In this document: piece after piece, positions 26,322-35,094 of the stretch
Numbering within the stretch: position 1 is the stretch's first letter
How the letters are laid out: every line of letters starts with the position of its first letter
Assembly: GCA_036381595.1 (NCBI GenBank)
Contig: DASVCN010000023.1
Location: 248,001 to 312,000 of the forward strand
DNA length: 64,000 nt
Direction of reading: 5' to 3'
From: Trueperaceae bacterium
Lineage (GTDB): Bacteria > Deinococcota > Deinococci > Deinococcales > Trueperaceae
Program-made: the position numbers and the translations under genes
Notes under the pieces: model-generated
Told to the model about the DNA's origin: nothing
The model's database searches: none
The model's input: the letters and a program-made list of their open reading frames with translations, nothing else

Positions 26322-26351
26322 AAGATAGGAGAAGTAGCCGGAGCTTGTCAA
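26322..26351 (-). promoter_or_regulatory. Sigma-70 promoter of the RIO kinase operon
   Basis: Consensus TTGACA (26346-26351 on the reverse strand) and TATCTT (26322-26327) are separated by 18 bases. This is the strongest two-box promoter in the window. It sits back to back with the CAP-protein promoter. Confidence 0.7.
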
Positions 26352-26414
26352 TCGTTGCTTAATGCAGGGGACGCCACGCGAAATACCTCTCGCAGGGTCC
26401 GCTGCGGGCGACCG

Positions 26415-26420
26415 TAGACT
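26415..26420 (+). promoter_or_regulatory. -10 box of the CAP-protein gene (TAGACT)
   Basis: TAGACT ends 6 bases before the GTG at 26427; the leaderless arrangement is as in coaX and thiI. Confidence 0.5.
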
Positions 26421-26426
26421 TCCGCA

Positions 26427-27497
26427 GTGCGTCGTCTTCCCCTGCTTCTCCTCCTGATCCTCCTACCTTTCACTGTCGCGAACGGTCTGCCCGTGATCGA
26501 TGATCCGCCGGCGAACGCGCTGCTCGAGCGAGCCCTGCTGAAGGAGACGAACGCGGCGCGCGCCCGATTCGGACTGGCGCCGCTGCAGGCCCACGAAGGA
26601 CTCGCTCGAGCCGCCCGGGGCCATGCCCAGGAGATGGCGCGACTGGGTTTCTTCTCGCACAGCGGCCCCAACCCGGAGAGCGCCACCCTCGAGCATCGAC
26701 TCGCCCGGGCCGGCGTGGCCAGCACCACGGCAGGGGAGAACCTCGCCCTGTTGCGTGGCCAGCAGGACCTGGCCGAAGCGGCCGTCGAGGGCTGGTTGCA
26801 GAGCCCGCCGCATCGTGCGGCACTGCTGAACGGCGACTACACTCACGTCGGCTTCGGGGCCTTCGACAGCGTCACCGGCGAGACTTACATCGCCCAGGTC
26901 TTCTCGAGAGAGCCACGGGAACTGCTTAGCGCGAAGGTCGTTCGCGAACCTCGCGCCGGATTCGACCTGAGAGTGGAGGTCGAGGTGCCGAGGCCGCTCA
27001 CGGTAGTACCGAGGCTCGATGGTGTGGTGGGCGAGCCCACGATGCTCGCTCCCGGAGACGCGATGCTCGACCTGTACGCGGTCAGCGGCGACCTGCAGCA
27101 GCTGGTCCTGGCGGTAGCGCTGGACTCCGCCGGCCACTACCAGATCCAGGATGGCGGCTGGATAGCGCCGGGTAGCGGCAGCTGGCAGGCCGACGCCAGC
27201 ATGCCCCGCTCCGCTCTCGCCATAGAGGCGGTCGAAGCGCGCAGGGCGCAAGGCGACGTCTTCCGGCTCGACCTCCACTACCAACCGACCGCGGGTGAAC
27301 TCGCCGTATTCGTCGACGAGCAGCATGTGCGTGGAGCGCAGGTCGCTCCCGGTCATCTGCGCGTCTACCTGCCCAGCGACTCCGTGTCGCGGGTGAAGGT
27401 GGGCGCGGTCGATGGCCGCACCGTCATCCCGTTCGACCGCTTCACTGTCGCACCGGGCTCGAGCGGACCGGTGGTACGCGCGGGAGTGATCCGATAG
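26427..27497 (+). CDS. Secreted CAP (SCP/YkwD-like) domain protein
   Basis: A 356 aa exported protein. The signal peptide is RRLPLLLLLILLPFTVANG. Residues 30-165 are a CAP domain: ALLKETNAARARFGLAPL, HSGPNPESATLEHRL, AGENLAL, HRAALLNGDYTHVGFGA and TYIAQVFSRE, with the His/Glu cavity residues present. The C-terminal 190 residues are beta-rich with no named domain that I can identify. The family's molecular activity is mostly unknown. The GTG at 26427 follows a -10 box and begins the signal peptide. Confidence 0.85.
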   Translation: MRRLPLLLLLILLPFTVANGLPVIDDPPANALLERALLKETNAARARFGLAPLQAHEGLARAARGHAQEMARLGFFSHSGPNPESATLEHRLARAGVASTTAGENLALLRGQQDLAEAAVEGWLQSPPHRAALLNGDYTHVGFGAFDSVTGETYIAQVFSREPRELLSAKVVREPRAGFDLRVEVEVPRPLTVVPRLDGVVGEPTMLAPGDAMLDLYAVSGDLQQLVLAVALDSAGHYQIQDGGWIAPGSGSWQADASMPRSALAIEAVEARRAQGDVFRLDLHYQPTAGELAVFVDEQHVRGAQVAPGHLRVYLPSDSVSRVKVGAVDGRTVIPFDRFTVAPGSSGPVVRAGVIR

Positions 27498-27582
27498 CCG
27501 CGCGACTGCGCCGACGCCGCCCGCACGCGAGTCCGACGCGCCGCGTCACCTCGGCCGAACAGGAGCCGGCACCCCCAGGGCT

Positions 27583-27588
27583 TATCGT
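27583..27588 (+). promoter_or_regulatory. -10 box of thiI (TATCGT)
   Basis: TATCGT ends 6 bases before the GTG at 27595; a leaderless start is inferred. Confidence 0.45.
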
Positions 27589-27594
27589 GAGGGG

Positions 27595-29082
27595 GTGCAG
27601 GAGTTTGACGAGAGACTGATAGTTGTCAGGCCGGCGGCCGAGGTGACGCTCAAGTCGAAGCGCACCCGGGACAAGTTCATGCGTTCGCTGCGCAGCTCCG
27701 TACTCGACGCGCTGCAACGCAACGGCGTCCGTTGTCGCATCAGGAGGCGCCCCAGTCGGCTCTTCGTCTACCTCACCGAGGGGCCCTCGGCGGCTGCTGA
27801 GGAGGTCCTCTCGCGGGTCTTCGGCGTCGGTTCCTACTCGCCGGTGAGGGCTGTCTGCGAGGCCGACCCCGAGACGATAGCGCGGGTGGGCCACGAGGCG
27901 TTCGCCGACCTCGTGGCCGGTCGCAGCTTCGCCGTGCGGGTGAAGCGACTGGGCCAGCACACGTTCGGTTCTATGGACGTAGCCAGGGAGCTGGGCGCCG
28001 CCCTGCGACCTTATGGCCCTGTCGATCTCGACGACCCTCAGTTCGAGGTCCGGGTCGAGATCATCAACGACCGCGCCTACCTCTTCGAGGAGCGTCTGCC
28101 CGGTATCGGCGGCCTGCCGGCCGGCACCGAATCCAGGGCGCTCTCGCTCATCTCCGGCGGGTACGACTCGGCCGTCTCCTCCTGGCAGATCTTGCGCCGG
28201 GGGGTCGAACTCGACTTCGTGCTCTTCAACCTCGGCGGAGCCGCCTACGAGCGGATGGTCGCCCAGGTGGTGAAGGTGATCTGCGACCGCTGGTGCTTCG
28301 GCGGCAGGCCCAGCCTCTTCGTAGTCGACTTCGCGGCCGTCCTCGAGAACCTGCGCGGCAACGCCCGTGAGGACTACTGGCAGGTCCTGCTCAAGCGCAG
28401 GATGCTGGCGGCCGCATCCCTCCTCGCCGAGCGGCTGGGCAGTGAAGCCCTCGTCACCGGCGAATCGATCGGTCAGGTGTCGTCACAGACCCTCAGCAAC
28501 CTCAGGGCGATCGAGGATGCGGCCTCGCTGCCGGTGCTCAGGCCGCTGGTGGGCATGGACAAGCGGGACATCATGAGAGAAGCCGAGCTGGTGGGCACAG
28601 CGGCCCTCTCTGCCCAGGTGCGGGAGTATTGCGCGCTGACCTCGCTACGCCCGGTAGTCGCCGCCGACCCGCTGGTCGTGGCGGAAGAGGAGCGGAAGCT
28701 GGACGACTCGCTTCTGCGGCAGGGGGTACTTGGCGCCAAGGAGCTGAAGCTCAGGACGCTCGACCAGGCCGACCTGATGCTCCCCTACCTGTTCGTCGAC
28801 GAGGTACCCGTGGGCTCGGTCGTCATCGACTGCCAGACCGAGCGGCAACACCGGGCGTGGCACTACCCGGGCGCCCGCCACCTCGAGGCGGCCCAGATCC
28901 TCAGCTCGCCCCGCGATCTGGACAAGGAGGCACGCTACCTCCTCTACTGCGCTCAGGGGATGCAGAGCGCCCAGGCCGCGGAGGTGCTCCAGCAGCTGGG
29001 ATACGAGGCCTACTCGTTCCGCGGCGGCACTGCGGCGCTCCGGCGGCTGGCCGAGCGGGAGGAGCGGGCCGAGCCGGCCTGA
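27595..29082 (+). CDS. thiI: tRNA 4-thiouridine synthase with rhodanese domain
   Basis: ThiI adds sulfur to U8 of tRNA and can supply sulfur for thiazole synthesis. The 495 aa protein has an N-terminal ferredoxin-like/THUMP region (residues 1-170, with RVKRLGQHTFGSMDVARELG), a PP-loop ATPase domain with SGGYDS at about 187, the conserved Cys in REYCALTSLRP (like Cys344 of E. coli) and a C-terminal rhodanese domain with the persulfide Cys in YCAQGMQSAQAA. Both disulfide partners of the E. coli mechanism are present, so it is the long, self-sufficient type. It is monocistronic and probably leaderless. Confidence 0.95.
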   Translation: MQEFDERLIVVRPAAEVTLKSKRTRDKFMRSLRSSVLDALQRNGVRCRIRRRPSRLFVYLTEGPSAAAEEVLSRVFGVGSYSPVRAVCEADPETIARVGHEAFADLVAGRSFAVRVKRLGQHTFGSMDVARELGAALRPYGPVDLDDPQFEVRVEIINDRAYLFEERLPGIGGLPAGTESRALSLISGGYDSAVSSWQILRRGVELDFVLFNLGGAAYERMVAQVVKVICDRWCFGGRPSLFVVDFAAVLENLRGNAREDYWQVLLKRRMLAAASLLAERLGSEALVTGESIGQVSSQTLSNLRAIEDAASLPVLRPLVGMDKRDIMREAELVGTAALSAQVREYCALTSLRPVVAADPLVVAEEERKLDDSLLRQGVLGAKELKLRTLDQADLMLPYLFVDEVPVGSVVIDCQTERQHRAWHYPGARHLEAAQILSSPRDLDKEARYLLYCAQGMQSAQAAEVLQQLGYEAYSFRGGTAALRRLAEREERAEPA

Positions 29083-29099
29083 GCCGTCCACGCGGCCGG

Positions 29100-29119
29100 C
29101 ACGGTCAGCGGCTGCCGTG
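29100..29119. terminator. Stem-loop between convergent thiI and isomerase genes
   Basis: CACGG-CAG pairs with CTG-CCGTG around a CGG loop, with one bulged T. It sits 18 bases after thiI and 26 before the end of the opposite gene, so it may terminate both. Confidence 0.35.
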
Positions 29120-29144
29120 GTGATGCCCTCTCGCTGGCCGGCGG

Positions 29145-30569
29145 TCAGAGCGTGTCCCTCGCCGGGACGGGCTCCAGGACCTCGACTCCCAGCCAGGAGC
29201 ACAGCTCCAGCGCGCCCTCGGTTAGATCGCTCTGGCCGAAGGCGAAGTGATGAGGGAGACGGTGGTCCAGCACGTTGGCGACGAAGCCGCGGGGGGTCAC
29301 GGGGTCCTTGCCCCAACGGATGTCGCTCAACCAACCACGCACCCCGTCGTAGCCTCCGTCCTCGAAGGTGACGTCGCGGAACTCGCCGCTGAACAGGAGC
29401 GCCCGTTCGGCGCCCGCCGTGAACCTGAAGCCTGTGGCGGGACCCGGCCTCACGATCATGTCCCTCACCGTGCCGACCCCGTCCCGATTGAAGTGGGGCG
29501 CCAGACGGGTGGCGCCCGCGCTCCAGGAGAGCGGGCCGTTGCCGCAGTGCCAGAAGAGCGCTCCGCGTTCGGGGTCGACGTCCGACAGGTCCAGCAGCAG
29601 AGCGGCCTCCCCGCTCATCCCCTGGAGCGCCAGCATCGACAGCGCGCCCATGACGTCACCCTCGCAGGCGGCCGCTACAGCGCCATCCCCCAGGCGAGCA
29701 AGCGTCGCGCAAGCCATCGTGCCGGTCTCGTCGGGCAGTTCAGGCCAGCAGCGCAGGGCGATAGCGTCGTACTCGCTCTCGCTGACGATCCTGCCGAGGG
29801 CGAGGTCGAGCGCGGCGCTCCGCCTCAGCTGCTCCTCCGTGACAGCCGACCCTTCCCGCCAGCTGGCTGCCAGTTCTTCGGTCGCAGCGGAAGGGACACG
29901 GGCGACCCGTTCGAAGAGGGCGGTGAGCTCCATCCGCTCGACGGTCACGCCGGGTAGCCGCGGCTCCTGCTCCAGCCCGTAGAAGTGGGGCGCGGTGCCG
30001 CCTATCTGCAGGATCCTCGCTCCCCGCAGGGCCCGGAGACCTCGCAGGGCGGTGAGGGTAGGTGTGAGGCGTTCTCGGAACCAGTCCGAGTCGGCACTCC
30101 CGTAGAACCACTTGGCCGGCATCTCCCGCTCCACGGGTGGACGATCGAGGAAGCTCAGCGTCATGTTGAGGCCGCAGAGCGAGTTGAGCGGCAGTGGACC
30201 GGTGGTACGGTCGGCGCCGGCCTCCTCGGGCAGCGCCCACAGGCCCAGCGGCAGCGGCAGCCGCAGGAAGGGGGCCGGCGTCTCACCGGTAGCGAAGGTG
30301 GTGAGCTGGACGAGCAGCAGGTCGAGGTCCTGCGCTGCGAGTTGATCGGCGGCGAGCTGAGCGCTCGCCTGGTCGTGCACGGCGAAGCGGGGAAGCGGTG
30401 AACCGGTGGCGGCGTGAACCGGGCCGGTCGGGAGTTCTGGGAGGACTACCTCGAAGCCGTTATTCGCGGCCAGCCGCTCGAGACCCTCGAGGCTGTCGAG
30501 CGCGGCGGCCGGCGAGTCGCCCTTGAAGATCGGCCGGATGATGGCGACGAATCCGATTCGCAGGGACAC
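29145..30569 (-). CDS. L-fucose/L-arabinose isomerase-fold sugar isomerase
   Basis: A 474 aa cytosolic aldose-ketose isomerase of the FucI/AraA fold. Probable metal ligands are Glu in LRCWPEL, the acids in ACEGDVMGALSM and His in FWHCGNGP, the usual E-E/D-H set in the C-terminal half. N-terminal residues 60-135 (VHDQASAQLAADQL, LDLLLVQLTTF) form the Rossmann-like substrate domain. It lacks the length of true FucI (about 590), so L-fucose itself is unlikely. It is last in the importer operon, 66 bases after a permease; TAGGCT five bases before the GTG may be an internal promoter. With the divergent kinase and aldolase it would complete an isomerise, phosphorylate, cleave pathway. Confidence 0.8.
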   Translation of the reverse strand: MSLRIGFVAIIRPIFKGDSPAAALDSLEGLERLAANNGFEVVLPELPTGPVHAATGSPLPRFAVHDQASAQLAADQLAAQDLDLLLVQLTTFATGETPAPFLRLPLPLGLWALPEEAGADRTTGPLPLNSLCGLNMTLSFLDRPPVEREMPAKWFYGSADSDWFRERLTPTLTALRGLRALRGARILQIGGTAPHFYGLEQEPRLPGVTVERMELTALFERVARVPSAATEELAASWREGSAVTEEQLRRSAALDLALGRIVSESEYDAIALRCWPELPDETGTMACATLARLGDGAVAAACEGDVMGALSMLALQGMSGEAALLLDLSDVDPERGALFWHCGNGPLSWSAGATRLAPHFNRDGVGTVRDMIVRPGPATGFRFTAGAERALLFSGEFRDVTFEDGGYDGVRGWLSDIRWGKDPVTPRGFVANVLDHRLPHHFAFGQSDLTEGALELCSWLGVEVLEPVPARDTL

Positions 30570-30635
30570 GATCCAGCCTACTGCCGGACGTCCGCGGGAC
30601 GAGTGCGACCGCCGCGACGGCGAATCGGCGAATCC

Positions 30636-31502
30636 TCACCCCTTCACCCCGCCGGCCGTGAGGCCGCTGATAATCCGCTGCTGGAAGAAGATTATGAGCG
30701 CCACCAGCGGCAGGATGCCGAGGGTGACGGCCGCGCTGATCACCGCCCAGGGGAAGGAGTACTCGCCCTGGTAGAGGGTGATCCCGACCGGTACCGTGCG
30801 CATCGCCTGGGCGCTGTTGAAGGTGAGCGCCAGGAGGAACTCGTTCCACGAGTTGACGAAGACGATTATCGCCGCCGTCACCACCCCGGGTGCCGAAAGC
30901 GGCGCTACGATCCGGAAGAGGGCGCCCACCCGAGTTGCGCCGTCGACCGTCGCGGCGTTCTCCAGCTCGTCTGGGATCAGTTGGAAGAAGCTGGTGAGGA
31001 TGAGGGTGGCGATGGGCAGAGAGAGCGCCACGTAGGGGATTATCAATGCCCAGTAGGTGTTGAGCAGGTTGGGGGTGAACCAGGCCAGGCCGGGGATCTC
31101 GAAACCCACGAACATCCGGTAGAGCGGCACCAGCAGCACCAGCGCCGGGAACATGCTGGAGATGACGATGGCGGTGAGGATCAGCCGGCGGCCAGGTAGC
31201 CGCAGCCGCGCCAGGGCGTATCCGGCGAGTGCTGCGAACAGCACGCAGACGATCGTGGCGGCGAGCGAAACGACCGCCGAGTTGAGCATGAAGCGGGCGA
31301 ACGGGTTCTCCGTGAACACGGCGACGTAGTTGCTCCAGGTCGGGTCCTGCGGCAGGTAGGTGATGGGGAGGCGGGTGAGCTCGCCCTCCTCCTTGAACGA
31401 GGTGAGGATCAGCCACACCGATGAGAAGAGGCCGTTGAGGATCACAAGGACGAGGCCCAACCGCGTGAAGATCGTGCCTGCCGGCGAGGGCTTGCGGTTC
31501 AT
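30636..31502 (-). CDS. Sugar ABC transporter permease (MalG-like), second system
   Basis: Membrane subunit of a second CUT1 importer, 288 aa with six segments and the EAA loop [21 protein letters not shown]. The ATG at 31502 overlaps the MalF-like stop by four bases (ATGA). It ends [17 protein letters not shown], the usual MalG tail. No ATPase gene accompanies this set. Confidence 0.92.
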   Translation of the reverse strand: MNRKPSPAGTIFTRLGLVLVILNGLFSSVWLILTSFKEEGELTRLPITYLPQDPTWSNYVAVFTENPFARFMLNSAVVSLAATIVCVLFAALAGYALARLRLPGRRLILTAIVISSMFPALVLLVPLYRMFVGFEIPGLAWFTPNLLNTYWALIIPYVALSLPIATLILTSFFQLIPDELENAATVDGATRVGALFRIVAPLSAPGVVTAAIIVFVNSWNEFLLALTFNSAQAMRTVPVGITLYQGEYSFPWAVISAAVTLGILPLVALIIFFQQRIISGLTAGGVKG

Positions 31503-32599
31503 TCCTGGTAGAGCCAGCGCAGGTAGACGACGGTGATCCCCAGGCTCAGCAGGAAGAGGATGGTCGACAGGGCCGCGGCGTAGCCGATGTCGAGACCGAG
31601 CGTGGTGCCGTGGATGTAGATGCCGAGGGTCTCGAGCGCCCTGCCGGGGCCGCCTCGGGTCATCGCGTAGGGGATGTCGAAGGTCTGCACCGCCGTGAGG
31701 GTGCGGAATATCAGCGCCACCGCGATGGCCGGCCGCAGGAGCGGAAGGGTGATCCGCCAGAAGCGTTGCCAGGCGCTGGCGCCGTCAACCGTGGCCGCTT
31801 CATACAGGCTCCGGTCGATCGACTGCAGGCCGGCCAGCAGGATGAGCCCCACGAACGAGGAAGTCTTCCAGACGATGGCGATGATCACCGCGACGATCGC
31901 AGGGGTGACCCGGGCGAGCCACAGCGGGCCTTCGATCCCCAGCTGGCCGAGCATGTCGTTGATCACCCCGTAGCGACTCTGGAAGAGCCAGGCGAAGGTG
32001 AGGCCTGCGAACACCCGCGGCATCGCCCAGGGCAGTAGCAGCGCGACCCTGACGAGCCAGCGCAGTCGCGACCCGACGTTGGCGAGGAGCGCCAGCGGAA
32101 GCCCCACGAGAAACGAACCGGTGACGGTGGCCACGATGATGAGCAGGGTTATCTGGAACGAGTTCCAGAAGCGGGGGTCGTTCCAGCGCCCCTCCTCGCC
32201 GGGGTGGAAGCCCAACAGCAGGCCGGCTACGAGCAGCAGCAGCGAGCTCCAGATGAGCGCACTACGCCGGGACGTCTTCCACCAGACGGGGATGAGTGCC
32301 GCTATGCCGAGAAGCCGCCAGCCCCACAGGCGGGTCGCGCTCCAGGTCATCCCCTCGCCCCACAGCATCTCGCGGAAGTTCTCCAGGCCGATGAACGGAG
32401 TGCCGCGCTGAGGGACGTTCAGCCGTTCGAAGTGGAGCGACTGCCAGATCACGTTGAGGACCGGGTAGAGCATGACCACCGCGAGCGTGACCAGCGCAGG
32501 CAGCAGGAGCAGCCAGGCTAGCTGCGTCTCGGTGGGGTTGCCGCGGAGTAGTCTCTGCCAGAAGCCCGGCGGTCGGTAAGTAGTCGAGGTCTGGGCCAT
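31499..32599 (-). CDS. Sugar ABC transporter permease (MalF-like), second system
   Basis: A 366 aa partner permease. It carries a longer periplasmic part than the first system: an extra hydrophobic pair ([34 protein letters not shown]) is inserted after the first segment. The EAA loop is [20 protein letters not shown]. The ATG at 32599 lies 7 bases after a perfect 10-bp stem-loop and has no good Shine-Dalgarno, so initiation may depend on that structure. It overlaps the next permease by four bases. Confidence 0.9.
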   Translation of the reverse strand: MAQTSTTYRPPGFWQRLLRGNPTETQLAWLLLLPALVTLAVVMLYPVLNVIWQSLHFERLNVPQRGTPFIGLENFREMLWGEGMTWSATRLWGWRLLGIAALIPVWWKTSRRSALIWSSLLLLVAGLLLGFHPGEEGRWNDPRFWNSFQITLLIIVATVTGSFLVGLPLALLANVGSRLRWLVRVALLLPWAMPRVFAGLTFAWLFQSRYGVINDMLGQLGIEGPLWLARVTPAIVAVIIAIVWKTSSFVGLILLAGLQSIDRSLYEAATVDGASAWQRFWRITLPLLRPAIAVALIFRTLTAVQTFDIPYAMTRGGPGRALETLGIYIHGTTLGLDIGYAAALSTILFLLSLGITVVYLRWLYQE

Positions 32600-32605
32600 G
32601 CAGAA

Positions 32606-32629
32606 GGGGCGCGCGAGCACGCGCGCCCC
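32606..32629 (-). terminator. Perfect 10-bp stem-loop between binding-protein and permease genes
   Basis: GGGGCGCGCG pairs perfectly over a 4-base loop. It starts 13 bases after the binding-protein stop and ends 6 bases before the permease ATG, so it can both stabilise the upstream message and hinder ribosome entry on the permease. Confidence 0.6.
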
Positions 32630-32642
32630 GCCGTCACGTCGG

Positions 32643-33890
32643 CTAGAAGTCGAATATGTCCTCGAGGCCGGCCTGCATCGTCTCGAGGGTCTCGTCGATA
32701 TCCATCGCACCGGCGAAGAAGCCGTTCATCGAGGTGCGGATGACCTCGCTAACCTGTGTGTAGAACTCGGTCTGAGGCCGCGGTCGGGCGTTGACGATCA
32801 CATCGTAGAACTGCTCGAAGTGAGGGGCCGCTTCGAGAACCGCCGGGTCGCTGTAGAGGCTCTCACGGGCGGGGATATGGCTCGCCTGGACGGCCAGGGT
32901 GCGCTGGCTGTCCTCGCTCGCCATGTACTGCATCAGCTCGAACGCAGCCTCCTTGTTCTCGCTGAACGGGTTCATCGCCCATTGGAAGCCGCCCACGCAG
33001 GTGGCCGACTGGCCGCCCTCGAAGGCGGGCAGGGGCGCCACCCCGACCTTGCCCTGGACCTGGCTCTCCTCGCCTTGGAAGTGCGCCCAGGCGTAGCCCC
33101 AGTTGAGCATGAAGACCACGTCCCCGGCCTGGAACTGCTGCCGGGAGTCGTCGGTGGCTACCTCCGCGATGTTGCTGGGGGTAATGCCGGAGTCGAGGGT
33201 CTCCTGGTACCACTCCAGCACCTGCCGGCCCTCGGGGCTGTCGACGGTGATGTTGCCCTCGCTGTCGCGCCAGTCGCCGCCGGCGCTCCAGAGCGGCTCG
33301 AGGAAGGTGCAGTTGGTGCCCTCGATGGCAGCGCCCTGGTAGTTGAAGCCTTGCAGGTTCGGATCGCCTTCGCCCTCCTGGATGGCCAGCGCCTGCTCCT
33401 TCAGTTCGTTCCAGGTGCGCGGCGGTTCGAAACCGTACTCCTCGAGCAGGTCGGCGCGGTAGTAGAGGAACTGAGCGTCGGTCCAGGCCGGGATGCCGTA
33501 GAGGGTGCCGTCGACGAGGTTGGCCTGTACGGTGCCGTCGAGGTAGGGCTCGAGGAACTCCTCCATCGCCGCCTCGCTCTCGAAGTAGTCGTTGAGCGGC
33601 TCGGCCCAACCGGCGGCCGCGTACTGCGGCGGGTCGATGACGTCGAAGAGGAAGACGTCGATTTCGCCGCTGCGGCTGGTTAGGACCGTACTCAGGTACT
33701 GCTGGCGCACGTCGGTGGTCGCGCCGCCCAGTTCGAGTTCGGTCTCGATGCCGGTCTCCTCGGTGAACTGCTCGAGGATCGGGCCGATCACGTCGGGCCG
33801 CAGCGTCGAGCCTATGAAGACACGCAGCGTCTGTGCGCCGGCCAGCGGCAACAGCATGAGAAGCGTGGTGAGAAGGACTCTACGGTTCAT
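32643..33890 (-). CDS. Sugar ABC transporter substrate-binding protein, second system
   Basis: A 415 aa periplasmic binding protein of family 1. The signal peptide is [19 protein letters not shown]. The mature start [18 protein letters not shown], the [18 protein letters not shown] region and [20 protein letters not shown] are typical of CUT1 binding proteins. GGGAGG just before the ATG at 33890 fixes the start. It leads the left arm of the divergent sugar locus. Which sugar it binds cannot be read. Confidence 0.9.
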   Translation of the reverse strand: MNRRVLLTTLLMLLPLAGAQTLRVFIGSTLRPDVIGPILEQFTEETGIETELELGGATTDVRQQYLSTVLTSRSGEIDVFLFDVIDPPQYAAAGWAEPLNDYFESEAAMEEFLEPYLDGTVQANLVDGTLYGIPAWTDAQFLYYRADLLEEYGFEPPRTWNELKEQALAIQEGEGDPNLQGFNYQGAAIEGTNCTFLEPLWSAGGDWRDSEGNITVDSPEGRQVLEWYQETLDSGITPSNIAEVATDDSRQQFQAGDVVFMLNWGYAWAHFQGEESQVQGKVGVAPLPAFEGGQSATCVGGFQWAMNPFSENKEAAFELMQYMASEDSQRTLAVQASHIPARESLYSDPAVLEAAPHFEQFYDVIVNARPRPQTEFYTQVSEVIRTSMNGFFAGAMDIDETLETMQAGLEDIFDF

Positions 33891-33994
33891 CGTTCCTCCC
33901 TCTGGGCCGACTCCGCCAGTCGTACGCGCCGGCCCTCGTGGCATGCAGCCGCTTTCCGCGGCCCTGCGCCCATCGTCACGAGGACCTCTCCTGT

Positions 33995-34014
33995 CCGTTC
34001 AGAACCCGGAACGG
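33995..34014. promoter_or_regulatory. Inverted repeat between the divergent sugar operons
   Basis: CCGTTC and GAACGG flank an 8-base spacer in the 273-base gap between the binding-protein and kinase genes. The position suits an operator controlling both arms. No regulator gene is adjacent. Confidence 0.3.
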
Positions 34015-34086
34015 TCCCTTTTGAGATTCCCTGAAAGTAGCACACGGAGGAGGAGGCTCGACAGGGGTCGGCGCCGCACCTCCTGC

Positions 34087-34092
34087 TATCGT
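34087..34092 (+). promoter_or_regulatory. Possible -10 box of the kinase-aldolase operon (TATCGT)
   Basis: TATCGT lies 10 bases before a GTG that opens a 21-codon ORF ending on the kinase start. No -35 at normal spacing is seen. Confidence 0.35.
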
Positions 34093-34102
34093 GGGCTCCA
34101 CC

Positions 34103-34168
34103 GTGCCCACCCCCCTCGCCAACGTCGAGAAGCCGCAACGTGACACTGGCCCGGGAGACTGGCCGTGA
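34103..34168 (+). CDS. Possible 21-residue ORF coupled to the kinase gene
   Basis: A GTG start 10 bases after TATCGT opens a frame whose TGA overlaps the kinase start as GTGA. It could be a leaderless leader ORF that delivers ribosomes to the kinase, but it may be chance. Confidence 0.2.
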   Translation: MPTPLANVEKPQRDTGPGDWP

Positions 34169-35082
34169 CGCGCGATGGGCTTCCACTGGTCGTCTGCGCC
34201 GGCCTCTCCTGCGTCGATCACATCTGGCAGGTCGGATCGTTCCCGCCTGCGGCCTCCCGTACCGATGCCTCCGGCTACCGCCTGCAAGGCGGCGGCCCGG
34301 CCGCGACCGCAGCCGTGACCGTCGCACGGCTGGGAGGCAGGGCCCACCTCTGGGCGGTTCACGGCGACGACCCCGGCGGAGCCTTCGTTGTGGACGAGTT
34401 GAAGAGGCTGGGGGTCGAGACGGGCGGCGTGAGGGTGGTGCCGGGGGCGACATCCTGGGTCAGTGCCGTGCTCGTGGCGCCCGATGGCGAACGGTGGATC
34501 TTCCCCTACCGCGGCGCCGGTCTGCCCGACAACGCCCCCAGCGAGCGCCCGGCCGATGCCGGCGCCCTGCTCGTCGACTTCCGGCAACCCCGGCTGTGCC
34601 GCGAGGCGATCGACTGGGCGGCCGGACGCGGCGTGCCGATCGTCGGCGACCTGGGCAACGCCCGCTACTGGGAGTCGAGCGAGCGGCTGGACGTGATCAT
34701 CGCCTCGGAGGAGTGCGCCGAGGAGGTGCTGGGGCGCGACGACCCGGAGGCGGCCCTGGCCGCCATGCGCTGGCGGCCCGACCAGCATGTGGGCGTGACC
34801 CTGGGGGCGGAGGGGTACCTGTACGATGCCGGCCAGGGAGTGCGCCACCTGCCGGCCCTGCCGGTAACGGTCGTGGATACGACCGGGGCCGGTGATGTCT
34901 TCCACGGCGCCTACGCCTTCGCCCTTGCGAGTGGCTGGGATGCCGACCGGTGCGCAGCCTTCGCCTCGGTGACGGCGGCCATCTCCTGCACGGGCGTGGG
35001 AAGATCAGCGATACCCGACGGCGCCACCGTCGAACGACTACTGGAAGAACGCTCGCTGGGTGAGCTGCGGGAGGGCGCATGA
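34165..35082 (+). CDS. PfkB-family sugar kinase (YihV-like)
   Basis: A 305 aa ribokinase-fold kinase that phosphorylates a ketose or related sugar. It carries the PfkB signatures GGGPAATAAVTVARLGG near residue 43 and VDTTGAGDVFHGA near 240, whose Asp is the catalytic base. By eye, the closest protein I know is E. coli YihV (sulfofructose kinase): the same GGGPAATAAV and DTTGAGDVFHGA, a matching FAS and IPD near the end, and an Arg in LVDFRQP where YihV has DVRW. That supports but does not prove a sulfosugar. The GTG at 34165 has GGGAG eight bases ahead. The aldolase gene follows 12 bases later. Confidence 0.85.
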   Translation: MTRDGLPLVVCAGLSCVDHIWQVGSFPPAASRTDASGYRLQGGGPAATAAVTVARLGGRAHLWAVHGDDPGGAFVVDELKRLGVETGGVRVVPGATSWVSAVLVAPDGERWIFPYRGAGLPDNAPSERPADAGALLVDFRQPRLCREAIDWAAGRGVPIVGDLGNARYWESSERLDVIIASEECAEEVLGRDDPEAALAAMRWRPDQHVGVTLGAEGYLYDAGQGVRHLPALPVTVVDTTGAGDVFHGAYAFALASGWDADRCAAFASVTAAISCTGVGRSAIPDGATVERLLEERSLGELREGA

Positions 35083-35094
35083 AGGTGGAGTTCG

